64,000 nt of DNA from Methylotenera_A sp963701715. GTDB lineage: Bacteria; Pseudomonadota; Gammaproteobacteria; Burkholderiales; Methylophilaceae. The stretch covers positions 62,001-126,000 of the forward strand of contig CAVPAX010000007.1 of the NCBI GenBank assembly GCA_963701715.1, in the 5' to 3' direction. The notes under the pieces were generated by a model that made no database searches, was not told the origin of the DNA, and saw only the letters and a program-made list of their open reading frames with translations. Numbering within the stretch: position 1 is the stretch's first letter; each line of letters begins with the position of its first letter. Below are positions 17,515 to 26,483 of the stretch, piece after piece. The translations under genes were made by a program, and so were the position numbers.

Positions 17515-18578
17515 TTAATAATCTAAAGGTAAAGCAACACGCTTGCCGTCACGTGCAGATAAATAAGTTGCGATTAACACTTCGAGAGATTTCAAACCCT
17601 CTCTGCCATCAGTTTCAGGGGCTGCAGTGCCGCGCATGACATTAATTACATTTTCATAGTAAAGTGGGTGACCAAAACCATAAACCGAGGTGGTTTGGTA
17701 GTTGCTGGCCTTTACTTTTTCATCATCAGGGTCTTTATCGGCAAACTCCCATGTCTCTGAATTTCATTTACCGCCACCCCTCCAACGCGCACTGTGCCTT
17801 TTTCACCGATAATGGTAATGCTGCCTTCCAGGTTTTGCGGGTAAGTGAGCATGGTTACATTCATGGAGCCTAACACACCGAACGCCAGCGCACGTTGAGA
17901 ACACCGGAATCTTCTACCTCAATATTTCGTTCAAGTGTGGCTGTATAGGCGTGCAAGCTTTATTATGGGGCCAATCAGCCAGTCCAGCAAGTCAACATAG
18001 TGACTGGCCTGATTCATGAAAGCACCGCCGTCAAACTCCCATTTCCCACGCCAAGCCGCACTGTCGTAATACGACTGCGGGCGTGTCCAAAACACGTTGA
18101 TATTGACCATGTAAATACGGCCAAAACGCTTTTTATCAACGGCTTGTTTTAAGAGTTGCAAAGTTGCATTACGACGATTCTGTTTTACTACAAATAAGCG
18201 CACGCCTGCATCATCACATGCTTTTACCATACGTAAGCCATCGTGCCAGCGTGTTGCCATGGGTTTTTCTGTCATAACGTGACGACCTGTTGCAGCAATT
18301 TGTACGGTTTGGTCAGCATGCAACCCACTTGGGGTTGTTAGAATGACCACATCGGCATTAGTGTCTGCTAACAAAGCGTCTAAATTGGCATAGGGTTTCG
18401 CGCCTGTATAAACTACAGCCGCTTCTAGCGCATTAGGGTCTATATCACATATACCCACTAGTTCTGCTTGGTCAGCATGTTGCTTAATAGAGTCAAAATG
18501 GTTCTTTGCAATACGACCACAACCCACCAAGGCAAAGCGAATTTTTCTATCTAAGATAGGGGCAGGATAAATATGCAT
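17515..18578 (-). pseudogene. wbpB: UDP-GlcNAcA 3-dehydrogenase WbpB/WlbA (Gfo/Idh/MocA family), broken by three frameshifts
   Basis: The intact enzyme oxidises UDP-GlcNAcA at C3 with NAD. Residues 1-207 are open: FALVGCGRIAKNHFDS (NAD motif), TEKPMATRW with the catalytic lysine, and GGAFMNQASHYVDLLDW. The frame then ends early. Beyond it the rest can be read by changing frame near 17953, 17879 and 17757: HAYTATLERNIEVED, VLGSMNVTMLTYPQNLEG, then TWEFADKDPDDEKVKASNY and a normal end at ALPLDY. The site near 17879 looks like loss of a G (TCGGTG for an expected TCGGGTG). The full span is one base short of a whole number of codons. Decay or base-calling error cannot be separated here. Confidence 0.87.
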
Positions 18579-18579
18579 A

Positions 18580-19887
18580 CTAAGCCTTCACAATATGGTT
18601 TGCTGGTTCTAAAAATTTACCGCGTGAATCAACAATGAGCTTGGAATTGTTTTTGATTAAGTTGTAATCAAATTTGTCATGGTCAGTTGCCAACAACACG
18701 CAATCATATTGCGACAAACTTTCTTTGCTAATGCTAACGCTGGATAAATCAAAATGATGTTCACGCATCTTTGGAAATTTGGCAATATGAGGGTCGCTGT
18801 ATTCAACAGTTGCGCCTAAATCACGCAGTTTTTCCATCAAAAATACTGAAGGTGACTCACGCATGTCGTCAACATTTTTCTTATACGCAATACCTAACAC
18901 CAGCACTTTACTGCCATTGATAGATTTTTTTTGTTTATTTAATCCTGCAGCCACTTTGGAGACTACATAATCAGGCATGGATGAGTTCACCTCACCCGCC
19001 AACTCAATAAAGCGTGTATGCACACCGTATTCACGCGCTTTCCACGTTAAATAAAAGGGATCAATGGGAATGCAATGCCCACCCAAACCGGGGCCTGGAT
19101 AATACGGAACAAAGCCAAATGGCTTAGTTGAAGCTGCTCGCACCACTTCATGAATATCTATATCCATTTTGTCTGCAACAATTTTCATTTCATTCACCAA
19201 GCCGATGTTGACTGCGCGGTGGATGTTTTCAAGCAACTTAGTGAGTTCTGCAGCACGTGTTGAACTTACAGGCACCACTTGATCAATTACTTGCTCATAA
19301 AGGGCAATACCCACATCCAAACAGTTGGGGCTGTATCCTCCGCAAACCTTGGGGATAGTACGCGTAGTAAAATTTGGATTGCCTGGATCTTCACGCTCTG
19401 GTGAAAATATCAAGAAGATATCTTGCCCAACTTTAAGCCCTGTTGACTCTACCCTAGGCTTAAGTTCCTCATCAGTTGTGCCAGGGTAAGTGGTGCTCTC
19501 CAAAGAAAATACTTGACCAGCCCGTAAATATGGCACGAGAGAATCTGTCGTATCTGTCACAAAGCTTAGGTCTGGTTCACGATATTTATTGAGTGGGGTT
19601 GGCACGCAAATAATCAGAGCATCCGCCTCTGATGCCTTTCTAAAATCGGTAGTAGCTTCAAAACCCAATTTGAGTGAACCAGCAATTGATTCAGAAGAAA
19701 TGTGTTGGATATAAGATAACCCTTGATTCAAACTATTAACTTTTACTTTATCAATATCAAAACCAAGTACTTTGTAACCCACCTCTGCATATCGCAATAT
19801 AAGCGGCAAGCCAACATAACCTAACCCGACAATACCAATAATCGCTGACTTATTATTTAGCTTTTCAATTAAAGACTGTTTTATCAT
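18580..19887 (-). CDS. wbpA: UDP-N-acetylglucosamine 6-dehydrogenase (WbpA-like)
   Basis: Nucleotide-sugar dehydrogenase of 435 residues making UDP-GlcNAcA, the first step of the WbpA-B-E-D pathway. The NAD motif IVGLGYVGLPL is at 19-29, VPTPLNKYREPDLS follows, and the catalytic cysteine is C272 in GPGLGGHCIPIDPFYL. The C-terminal domain has LVLGIAYKKNVDDMRESPS. The KYREPDLS variant and the start IIGIVGLGYVGLPL favour the UDP-GlcNAc rather than the UDP-Glc or UDP-ManNAc group, although this should be confirmed by phylogeny. wbpB begins 1 bp after its stop codon. Confidence 0.88.
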   Translation of the reverse strand: MIKQSLIEKLNNKSAIIGIVGLGYVGLPLILRYAEVGYKVLGFDIDKVKVNSLNQGLSYIQHISSESIAGSLKLGFEATTDFRKASEADALIICVPTPLNKYREPDLSFVTDTTDSLVPYLRAGQVFSLESTTYPGTTDEELKPRVESTGLKVGQDIFLIFSPEREDPGNPNFTTRTIPKVCGGYSPNCLDVGIALYEQVIDQVVPVSSTRAAELTKLLENIHRAVNIGLVNEMKIVADKMDIDIHEVVRAASTKPFGFVPYYPGPGLGGHCIPIDPFYLTWKAREYGVHTRFIELAGEVNSSMPDYVVSKVAAGLNKQKKSINGSKVLVLGIAYKKNVDDMRESPSVFLMEKLRDLGATVEYSDPHIAKFPKMREHHFDLSSVSISKESLSQYDCVLLATDHDKFDYNLIKNNSKLIVDSRGKFLEPANHIVKA

Positions 19888-19933
19888 GATTTATAATTAT
19901 TCATCAATTTTAAAGTTGTGTTCCTGTTTTTTG

Positions 19934-21340
19934 TCACTTTGCAGTTAACCTTCCATAAGTATCATCAAACCGGATAATATCGTCTTCGCCCACATAATCA
20001 CCACACTGCACTTCGATAATAGCGAGCGGCTTGTCGCTTTGGTTGGCTAAGCGGTGACGATGTGTTTTTGGAATATATGTCGATTGATTTTCTTGTAATT
20101 TATATTCGATTTCATTGTTAGTAATGGTTGCCTCTCCTGAAACCACTACCCAGTGCTCAGACCGGTGTTTGTGCATTTGCATAGAGAGTTTTGCACCCGG
20201 GTTCACCACAATACGTTTGATTTTAAAGTTTGCACTCTCTTCAAGCACGGTATAACTGCCCCATGGGCGATATACGGTTTGGTGAATTTCTGTGAGTTCC
20301 GGCTTGTATGCTTTTACACGCGCTACCAGGCTTTTAATTTCTTCTGTACGGCTTCTGTCGCAAATCAAAGTGGCATCGGCAGTTTGAATCACCACAATAT
20401 TATCCAGACCGGCTGTAGCCAGCACACTAGTTTGGCTCCACAACAAACTGTTTGTTGTGTCTTGTGCAAATACTTCGCCATGCATCACATTATTATCCGA
20501 GTCTTTTTGGTGGCGCTGGTAAATAGAATCCCAGCTTCCCAAATCGCTCCATGCCATATCCACTGGCACTACAGCTACCTTCTCGGCCTTTTCGGCCAAA
20601 CCGTAATCTATTGAAACATTCGTAAAATTCGCATAAGTTTCGGCAAAGTTCTGGTCTGTGATATTGCTGATTTGCATTGCCATTTCAGGTTGATATTGCT
20701 GCAGCATGTTCATAAAAGCACTGGCTTTAAATACAAACATGCCGCTGTTCCACAAATAACCATCACGCACAAATTGTGCGGCTTTTTCCACATTGGGCTT
20801 TTCTACAAACTGGGCGACTTGGTGCACTGGCAATACACCACCATACGATAATTGCTGGCTAGGTTTAATATATCCATAGCCGGTTGCGGGCTCATGCGGC
20901 TTGATTCCTAACAATACCAAATATCCATCTTGTGCTGCAATTTCAGCGGTTTGCCATGCATCTAAAAAAGCTTTTTGGTTATCAATAGCGTGGTCTGAAG
21001 CAAAGACACCAATAATTGCATCTGCATCCTGCCGGTGTATTTGATTAACCGCCCACGCAATGGCCGGCAAGGTGTTTCGTGCACAAGGCTCCGCTAGTAC
21101 ATTCGCCACTGCTGCCGGAGCGACTTCAGCCAGTTGGCCTTTGACTTCAAACTTATGATCTTCATGCGTAACAGTAAACAAATTGGATGCATCAACATGT
21201 TGCAGCAAACGAGTAGCGGTTTGTTGCAACAAGGTATCCTCGCCGTTTAGCGCGAGCAGTTGTTTTGGCCTTAATGTGCGTGAGAGCGGCCATAAGCGTG
21301 TGCCGGAGCCGCCACACAGGATTATTGCATAGCGATTCAT
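19934..21340 (-). CDS. manC: Mannose-1-phosphate guanylyltransferase / mannose-6-phosphate isomerase (bifunctional, type II)
   Basis: 468 residues, the size of the bifunctional ManC/AlgA family. The N-terminal nucleotidyltransferase has ILCGGSGTRLWPLSR with RPKQLL, and FVEKPNVEKAAQF with YLWNSGMFVFKA. The C-terminal cupin isomerase domain has the zinc-binding stretch GAKLSMQMHKHRSEHWVVV. It makes GDP-mannose, so mannose, fucose or rhamnose from GDP-mannose is likely in the polymer or upstream of it. It overlaps the MarR regulator gene by 4 bp and so is translated with it. Confidence 0.93.
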   Translation of the reverse strand: MNRYAIILCGGSGTRLWPLSRTLRPKQLLALNGEDTLLQQTATRLLQHVDASNLFTVTHEDHKFEVKGQLAEVAPAAVANVLAEPCARNTLPAIAWAVNQIHRQDADAIIGVFASDHAIDNQKAFLDAWQTAEIAAQDGYLVLLGIKPHEPATGYGYIKPSQQLSYGGVLPVHQVAQFVEKPNVEKAAQFVRDGYLWNSGMFVFKASAFMNMLQQYQPEMAMQISNITDQNFAETYANFTNVSIDYGLAEKAEKVAVVPVDMAWSDLGSWDSIYQRHQKDSDNNVMHGEVFAQDTTNSLLWSQTSVLATAGLDNIVVIQTADATLICDRSRTEEIKSLVARVKAYKPELTEIHQTVYRPWGSYTVLEESANFKIKRIVVNPGAKLSMQMHKHRSEHWVVVSGEATITNNEIEYKLQENQSTYIPKTHRHRLANQSDKPLAIIEVQCGDYVGEDDIIRFDDTYGRLTAK

Positions 21341-21684
21341 AGTTGGCTGACCTCTCCTTTTGTTAGCTGAACTGCTTCCCTGCGCAACTCTTTAATTTCA
21401 GCCTCTAAATTGGCATATTCCTGCATTTTTATTTTTAAAAATCGGGCTGTAATCACTGATTTTTCCTCTATACCGGTGGGTGTTAGCAAATACATATATG
21501 CGAGTTTATTTTGGCTGTTACGAAAATTAGTTGCTTTCAGCAAACCCTTTTCAATCAGCGCTTTTAAACAAAAATTAACGCGGCCCAAACTAATACCAAG
21601 CGCACGCGCCAAATCACGCTGGCTAATTTCTGGATTAGCTTCAAGTATTTTGAGTATTTTGTATCGGTATTCGTCTGTTAGCAT
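21337..21684 (-). CDS. MarR-family EPS-associated transcriptional regulator
   Basis: A 115-residue winged-helix protein: YKILKILEANPEISQRDLA, LGISLGRVNFCLKALIEKG (recognition helix) and a wing NKLAYMYLLTPTG, then a C-terminal helix rich in Glu, Lys and Leu (residues 75-105) that could form a coiled coil. This fits the EPS-associated MarR group (TIGR04176 type), which usually heads polysaccharide operons, as here before manC. A perfect palindrome lies 17-33 bp upstream. No Shine-Dalgarno sequence is visible and a TATAAA is only 7 bp before the ATG, so the transcript may be nearly leaderless. Confidence 0.85.
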   Translation of the reverse strand: MLTDEYRYKILKILEANPEISQRDLARALGISLGRVNFCLKALIEKGLLKATNFRNSQNKLAYMYLLTPTGIEEKSVITARFLKIKMQEYANLEAEIKELRREAVQLTKGEVSQL

Positions 21685-21700
21685 GCAGTTTTATAGCAAC

Positions 21701-21717
21701 CGTTCAATCATTGAACG
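21701..21717. promoter_or_regulatory. 17-bp perfect palindrome, candidate operator of the EPS MarR regulator
   Basis: CGTTCAATCATTGAACG has 8-bp inverted arms around one base. It lies immediately upstream of TATAAA (21696-21691, minus strand), where a -35 box and spacer would be, and 17 bp from the regulator's start codon. This is the size and position expected for a dimeric winged-helix repressor's autoregulatory site. No good -35 hexamer is seen. Confidence 0.6.
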
Positions 21718-21755
21718 CAGTTTATCAACATTTTAGGGAAATGCGCAAGTGCAAA

Positions 21756-22151
21756 TTAGTAAATGCCTGTAAATTTTTTAATATCCCTTAGTTGGCGCTT
21801 GGTTGGCCGCCCAGCGCCCCTCTCTCTGACAGCATGGTCTGCTTCACGTGTTACCTTTGCATTCTCCCGCTTAACCTTGCTGCCTTCTGTTTCCGCGTAA
21901 AGCAAAGCTGCTTCAGGCGCGCCACGACGAATATTTGATAAACCGGTTACCTGTACTTCGATTTCAAAATCTTTATTGCGGATATAAATAAGCATGCCGA
22001 TTTTAACTTCCTTGGCCGTTTTGGCACGGTCGCCATCCACGCGCACCTTGCCGCTATCTACCGCATCTGCTGCAATACTGCGGGTTTTAAAGAATCGTGC
22101 CGCCCACAACCATTTATCAAGACGACATTTATTATCTTTCTCGTCGCTCAT
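21756..22151 (-). CDS. hslR: RNA-binding heat-shock protein Hsp15 (S4 domain)
   Basis: A 131-residue cytosolic protein that in E. coli binds stalled 50S subunits carrying nascent chains. The S4 domain is at residues 9-70: CRLDKWLWAARFFKTRSIA, AVDSGKVRVDG and VKIGMLIYIR. The C-terminal tail is basic (VRERGAGRPTKRQLRDIKKF), as in HslR. The start codon overlaps the stop of the transporter gene by 4 bp, suggesting coupled translation with an unrelated membrane protein. Confidence 0.9.
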   Translation of the reverse strand: MSDEKDNKCRLDKWLWAARFFKTRSIAADAVDSGKVRVDGDRAKTAKEVKIGMLIYIRNKDFEIEVQVTGLSNIRRGAPEAALLYAETEGSKVKRENAKVTREADHAVRERGAGRPTKRQLRDIKKFTGIY

Positions 22152-23575
22152 GACTTAAAGAATTTAATATAAATAAAAGTTAGAGCAAGCAATAAATAAG
22201 CTATAAAGCTAATCAATAGCAGCAATGCAGACCATCTGGAAGGCCGCGCCCAGCTTGGCAATGCTTTAGCCAGCAAATGATGGTTAAGCAGATACAAAGC
22301 TACTGGGAACATGACCGTGCCCGCGAAACCAATTACCGCACTCAATAAAATCAAGCTGCCAGGCGCATCTAAAGACATTGTAAAACTGGTAATTACAGTA
22401 AGCAGTGCAAATACCGCAAAGTACCACTGGCGCATGGTGTATGTACGCGCTTTCGGAAAGAGCGTGTGAATAATATCCGCTTGCGTACGGCTTACTGCGT
22501 CTGCCGTGGCCAGCCAGGTATCGGCCAAAAAAGCGGCCGCGACAACTAGAAAAAGTGCTTTGCCAAACACGCCCCAGCTCACCTCAAAAAACTGAGCCTG
22601 TACCACCGCAATCTCGTATTCTTGCGGGATCAGCCCTTTTGGGTAAAGTAATGCCCAAGCCAGCAAGCACATCATTAGCGTCGTCAATAAATTGCCTAAA
22701 ATGCCGATTGAAATATCCAGCGTTAAAAATCGATGCCATTTTGCCCACAGAGCAGCATTTTCGACATTATCGGCAGGAACAAATCCTTGTGTGGTTTCAA
22801 CTTCACTTTTATCGGCGATTGCGCCTGTAATGCGCGGCATATTGGCTGCCATGCCGCTGCCTTTATCACGTAACCAGTAAGAGTAAAACAATATCCAAAA
22901 ACCGCCTAGACCCGCAAAGGTAATCGCGGTAAGCAACTTAGTGGCATCTTCAACCTGCCAATTATCTGGGAACGAAGATGGCACTTGCAGCAAGCCCTCG
23001 GCAAAGCTCGGAAAGGCTTGTATTATTTGGCTTTCAGAGCATGCCCACAGCAACCCGAACACAGTGACAAGCGCCACTATTTTCATAAAGTTTTCGATAA
23101 ACTTATAAATATGGCGGCTTAAGTATACTGAAACCACAAATAATGCGATGGTCGCATAACCCCAAAATAGCGTTTGTGACTTTGCACTCCAGCCGTCCGG
23201 AAAGTGCGTTAATTCAGCCAAAGCCGTGCCGCCTGCACTGGCAAATGCGCCAAACCACAGAAAAGACAACGTCATCAGCAGCCATAAAAATATGCCGAAA
23301 CTTTTACTGAGCCGAAAAAATCCTTGAAAGATACTTTCACCTGTCAGCAAAGTGTAACGGCCAATCTCAAGACTAATCGGGTATTGCAGCAAGCACGCAG
23401 GAATAAGTAGGCTTAAGAAAACCAGGCCATATTTAGCGATCATATATGGCCACCAAATCAGCTCGCCGCTACCTTGTGCCAAGGCCATCCATATCACCCC
23501 AGGCCCTAGCGCGGCAAGCCATCCGGGTAAACTGGGTAAATTTTTCTGCGAAAACTTTAAAAAAGGCGAATGCAA
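22148..23575 (-). CDS. Nramp-superfamily transporter lacking canonical metal-binding motifs
   Basis: A 475-residue inner-membrane protein with about 11 hydrophobic helices. GPGVIWMALAQGSGELIWWP at 24-43 aligns with the first helix of Nramp transporters, but the metal-binding DPGN is replaced by GSGE (35-38). The helix 6 region reads FAGLGGFWILFYSYWLRD where MPH would be expected, so the second half-site is also absent. This is the pattern of Nramp-related proteins that do not carry Mn/Fe; the substrate cannot be named. DTWLATADAVSRTQADI near the end is well conserved in character. It lies 18 bp after the Lon-like gene. Confidence 0.75.
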   Translation of the reverse strand: MHSPFLKFSQKNLPSLPGWLAALGPGVIWMALAQGSGELIWWPYMIAKYGLVFLSLLIPACLLQYPISLEIGRYTLLTGESIFQGFFRLSKSFGIFLWLLMTLSFLWFGAFASAGGTALAELTHFPDGWSAKSQTLFWGYATIALFVVSVYLSRHIYKFIENFMKIVALVTVFGLLWACSESQIIQAFPSFAEGLLQVPSSFPDNWQVEDATKLLTAITFAGLGGFWILFYSYWLRDKGSGMAANMPRITGAIADKSEVETTQGFVPADNVENAALWAKWHRFLTLDISIGILGNLLTTLMMCLLAWALLYPKGLIPQEYEIAVVQAQFFEVSWGVFGKALFLVVAAAFLADTWLATADAVSRTQADIIHTLFPKARTYTMRQWYFAVFALLTVITSFTMSLDAPGSLILLSAVIGFAGTVMFPVALYLLNHHLLAKALPSWARPSRWSALLLLISFIAYLLLALTFIYIKFFKS

Positions 23576-23593
23576 AATCAGGTGTATTTTTGT

Positions 23594-25744
23594 TTAGTTT
23601 TTTTGTCGCCGTGGCTGATTGCTCTCTAGCGTTTTACGGTAACTTGCTAAAACACTTTGCGCATGGCCCATTACGGTTTCTGCGGCGTAATTTCCAGCCG
23701 CATCCTGCTCACCAGCCCTCACGCCTGTGAGATATTCAATACCTTCCAGCACATGGTTAATGGTAATAATATGAAACTGCCCGTTTTTAACGGCGTCTAT
23801 CACAGCGTTATCTAACAGTAAATGGCGCTGGTTACGTTTAGGGATAATGACACCTTGTTTGCCATTCAGGCCCAGCGCCTGACAAACCCTGAAATAACCT
23901 TCAATTTTCTCGTTCACACCACCAATTGGCATCACTTCGCCAAACTGATTCAGCGCGCCCGTCACCGCAATACCTTGCTGAATCGGTAAATTTGCCATGG
24001 CCGACAATAATGCAAACAGCTCTGCGCAGGAAGCAGAATCGCCTTCTACGCCACTATATTCCTGCTCAAAAACCAGCGAAGCATTAAGACTAAGTGGCGC
24101 CAAATGTGAAAAACTGGCGCTTAACCAATTTTGCAGAATAAAGACCCCCTTGTCATGTGTCGGGCCGCTCATATTGACTTCACGGTCGATATTAACCAAC
24201 CCCCTGCCGCCCGGGTAGCAACGTGCAGTAATACGAATCGGTGAGCCAAAGCTAGCATCGCCCAGCTCGATATGCGTGAGGCCATTTACCTGTCCAACCA
24301 CCTCACCTTGCACTTGAATCAGCAATTCGTTATCAATAATCGAATCACGAATCTGCTCTTCGAAATATCTGTTTCTGGCCAATTTGGCCTGAATCGCCAA
24401 TTGCACATGCGCCGCCTCGACTACTTTTACATCGCCTGCAAACGCTACACTTTCCAGCATCAGGCGCTCTAAAAATGCAAAATTGGTGCTGATGCGGCTC
24501 TGATCTTCTTCCAGTCTCTGAAGCGCGCCGATTAAGGATGCTACAGCCTCATGCGTAAAGTGCACACATTGATGCTGCACACACTTTTGTGCCACAAAAC
24601 CTGCGATGGCGGCATAATTTTCTGCACTCGACAAAATACGTTCGGCAAATTCCACTTTAATAGGAAAATAATCGAAGAAATCGGGCTGCTCGTTCAGGCA
24701 CTCATAAAAATCCCCACGTGTGGCAATCAGTACAAGCTTGACTTGCAACGGCAGCAGTGTATTACTTGCTACATAGCCTGCATTTTGCGCGCCGCTACCT
24801 ATATCTTCTATTTGCAAATTGCCGTTACGCAAAAATCGATGCAATTTTTCGATGATTTGCGCACCGTTTTGCTCATCGCATAACAAATCGCGCAAATGTA
24901 ATAACAGCATGCCGCCATCAGCTTTGTGCAGATTACCTGCACGTAAGCGTAAGAAGCTTGGCAATGCAGCAGCGTCAGATGCGCTTTCTACCGCACCGAA
25001 TAGAGAGTGCAGGCTAGGGTCGTTATCATAAATCACTGGCTGGTTAAGGGCCTGCGCAATTGTATTTTGATTGTCTACCAGCAAATTCACACGAAAGCGT
25101 GCAAAAAATGCTTCGTTGATTAAACCTTCCAGATTGTTATCTGACTCGTTATTTGACGGCGGCTGCCATGCCTGCAAATAAGCCAAAATCTCTTGCTTAA
25201 TCAAGTTAATATATTGATTTAATTGAACTTTGCAATCAGCCAACGCGTCTTCCAGCACTGCAACTGCTTTTGTCAGCCATTGTTCCGCTCGCGCCAGCAT
25301 GTCTTGCTGGTTTGCTGCCGCTGCAAAATTTGGCATTTCCAACATCAATGCCCGCGCGAATCCATCCATCTCGGCGCGCAGCTTTTGACCTGAGCCTACC
25401 GGCAGTTTCACTAAGGTTGGCTGGTTCAGTTGCTCAAAATCATAAATCGCCACCAGATCATGTAGTTTGGCATTCGATTTTTGCTTGGCAACTTCATGCA
25501 TCGCGCTTTGCATCAACGAGCTTCGACCACTGCCCTGCTCACCCAGCACGATGAGATTAAAACCACTTTGACGTAAATTCAAGCCAAACAGAGCAGCTTT
25601 TTTAGCCTCGCTTTGCGCTACCCAGCCGTGAATATGCGGCTGATAACCTGTTGAATTACCTAGCAACTCTTCTGTTGTCCTAAACTTGAAATCGTTTAAG
25701 GATATAGAAGCATTCAGTTCGTTTGTGTTTAATATTTGCATCAA
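23594..25744 (-). CDS. Lon-like ATP-dependent protease (LonB/YcbZ group)
   Basis: A 716-residue soluble AAA+ protease. The P-loop is LGEQGSGRSS at 67-76, with Arg in place of the usual Lys. A long helical insert follows (about 130-230), then GGMLLLHLRDLLCDEQNG, equivalent to Walker B. The C-terminal Lon protease domain has the catalytic serine in EGDSASCAELFALLSA and lysine in PIGGVNEKIEGYFR, so the Ser-Lys dyad is intact. It lacks the N-terminal LAN domain of canonical Lon, matching E. coli YcbZ and related proteins (AAA_32 plus Lon_C), whose substrates are poorly known. moaE ends 1 bp before its start. Confidence 0.87.
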   Translation of the reverse strand: MMQILNTNELNASISLNDFKFRTTEELLGNSTGYQPHIHGWVAQSEAKKAALFGLNLRQSGFNLIVLGEQGSGRSSLMQSAMHEVAKQKSNAKLHDLVAIYDFEQLNQPTLVKLPVGSGQKLRAEMDGFARALMLEMPNFAAAANQQDMLARAEQWLTKAVAVLEDALADCKVQLNQYINLIKQEILAYLQAWQPPSNNESDNNLEGLINEAFFARFRVNLLVDNQNTIAQALNQPVIYDNDPSLHSLFGAVESASDAAALPSFLRLRAGNLHKADGGMLLLHLRDLLCDEQNGAQIIEKLHRFLRNGNLQIEDIGSGAQNAGYVASNTLLPLQVKLVLIATRGDFYECLNEQPDFFDYFPIKVEFAERILSSAENYAAIAGFVAQKCVQHQCVHFTHEAVASLIGALQRLEEDQSRISTNFAFLERLMLESVAFAGDVKVVEAAHVQLAIQAKLARNRYFEEQIRDSIIDNELLIQVQGEVVGQVNGLTHIELGDASFGSPIRITARCYPGGRGLVNIDREVNMSGPTHDKGVFILQNWLSASFSHLAPLSLNASLVFEQEYSGVEGDSASCAELFALLSAMANLPIQQGIAVTGALNQFGEVMPIGGVNEKIEGYFRVCQALGLNGKQGVIIPKRNQRHLLLDNAVIDAVKNGQFHIITINHVLEGIEYLTGVRAGEQDAAGNYAAETVMGHAQSVLASYRKTLESNQPRRQKN

Positions 25745-26209
25745 TTATTTATGCCACCGTGCTTTAGCAACATCATCTGAAAGTTTAGCCTCAACCCAGC
25801 GCTCGCCGTGATTTGTCGATTCTTTTTTCCAAAATGGTGCGCTGGTTTTTAAAAAATCCATGATGAATTCACAGGCGCTAAACGCTTCACCGCGGTGCGC
25901 ACTGGTCACAGCAACCAGGACGATTTGATCTAAGGGCTGCAATGTTCCGACACGGTGAATAATGAGACTGTCAATAATATCCCAACGACTTTTTGCTTCC
26001 AATTCAATGTCTTGCAATGCTTTCTCCGTCATGCCTGGATAATGTTCTAGCGTCAACATGTTAATTGCGTCTCCGTCGTTCATGTCGCGCACCAAACCTA
26101 CAAAACTCACAATCGCACCGATACCTTCTTTTTTAGCCTGCCCTGAAAAGCGCATGGATGTTAGCTCCTGGCTTAGGTCAAAATCTTCTGTTTGTACGCG
26201 GACGCCCAT
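25745..26209 (-). CDS. moaE: Molybdopterin synthase catalytic subunit
   Basis: Large subunit of MPT synthase, 154 residues; it converts cyclic pyranopterin monophosphate to molybdopterin using the thiocarboxylated MoaD. Typical motifs are GAIVSFVGLVRDMNDGD, LEHYPGMTEKAL, VTSAHRGEAFSACEFIMDFLKTSAPFWKKE, which carries the lysines of the active site, and a C-terminal ERWVEAKL. moaD lies 6 bp upstream in the same operon, and rmuC before that. Confidence 0.95.
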   Translation of the reverse strand: MGVRVQTEDFDLSQELTSMRFSGQAKKEGIGAIVSFVGLVRDMNDGDAINMLTLEHYPGMTEKALQDIELEAKSRWDIIDSLIIHRVGTLQPLDQIVLVAVTSAHRGEAFSACEFIMDFLKTSAPFWKKESTNHGERWVEAKLSDDVAKARWHK

Positions 26210-26215
26210 AAAACA

Positions 26216-26473
26216 TTACCCGCCTGTAACAGGTGGAAAAAACGCCACCTCATCTCCGGCATGTATTACTGCCATGTCGTCTACCAATTGATGGTTAATG
26301 GCTGCGCGTACTATTTGTTTGCCGTTAAATATATTTCCCCAGGTTTCGCCACGCTGCGACAAATAATTTTTAAGCGCAGTTACCGTTGAAATGTCGCTCG
26401 GCAGGTCAACTTCTTCGGTTGAGTAATTCACCGCTTCTTTAATTCTTGCAAAATATAATACTTTAATATTCAT
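26216..26473 (-). CDS. moaD: Molybdopterin synthase sulfur carrier subunit
   Basis: A ubiquitin-fold sulfur carrier of 85 residues ending in the obligatory Gly-Gly (VAFFPPVTGG), which is adenylated and thiocarboxylated. YFARIKEAV near the start and INHQLVDDMAVIHAGDEVAF are family features. The ATG at 26473 is chosen over the upstream one at 26497 because it gives the standard MNIKVLYFA start and avoids overlap with rmuC, whose stop is 10 bp upstream. It pairs with moaE. Confidence 0.93.
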   Translation of the reverse strand: MNIKVLYFARIKEAVNYSTEEVDLPSDISTVTALKNYLSQRGETWGNIFNGKQIVRAAINHQLVDDMAVIHAGDEVAFFPPVTGG

Positions 26474-26483
26474 ATAGTTAATC

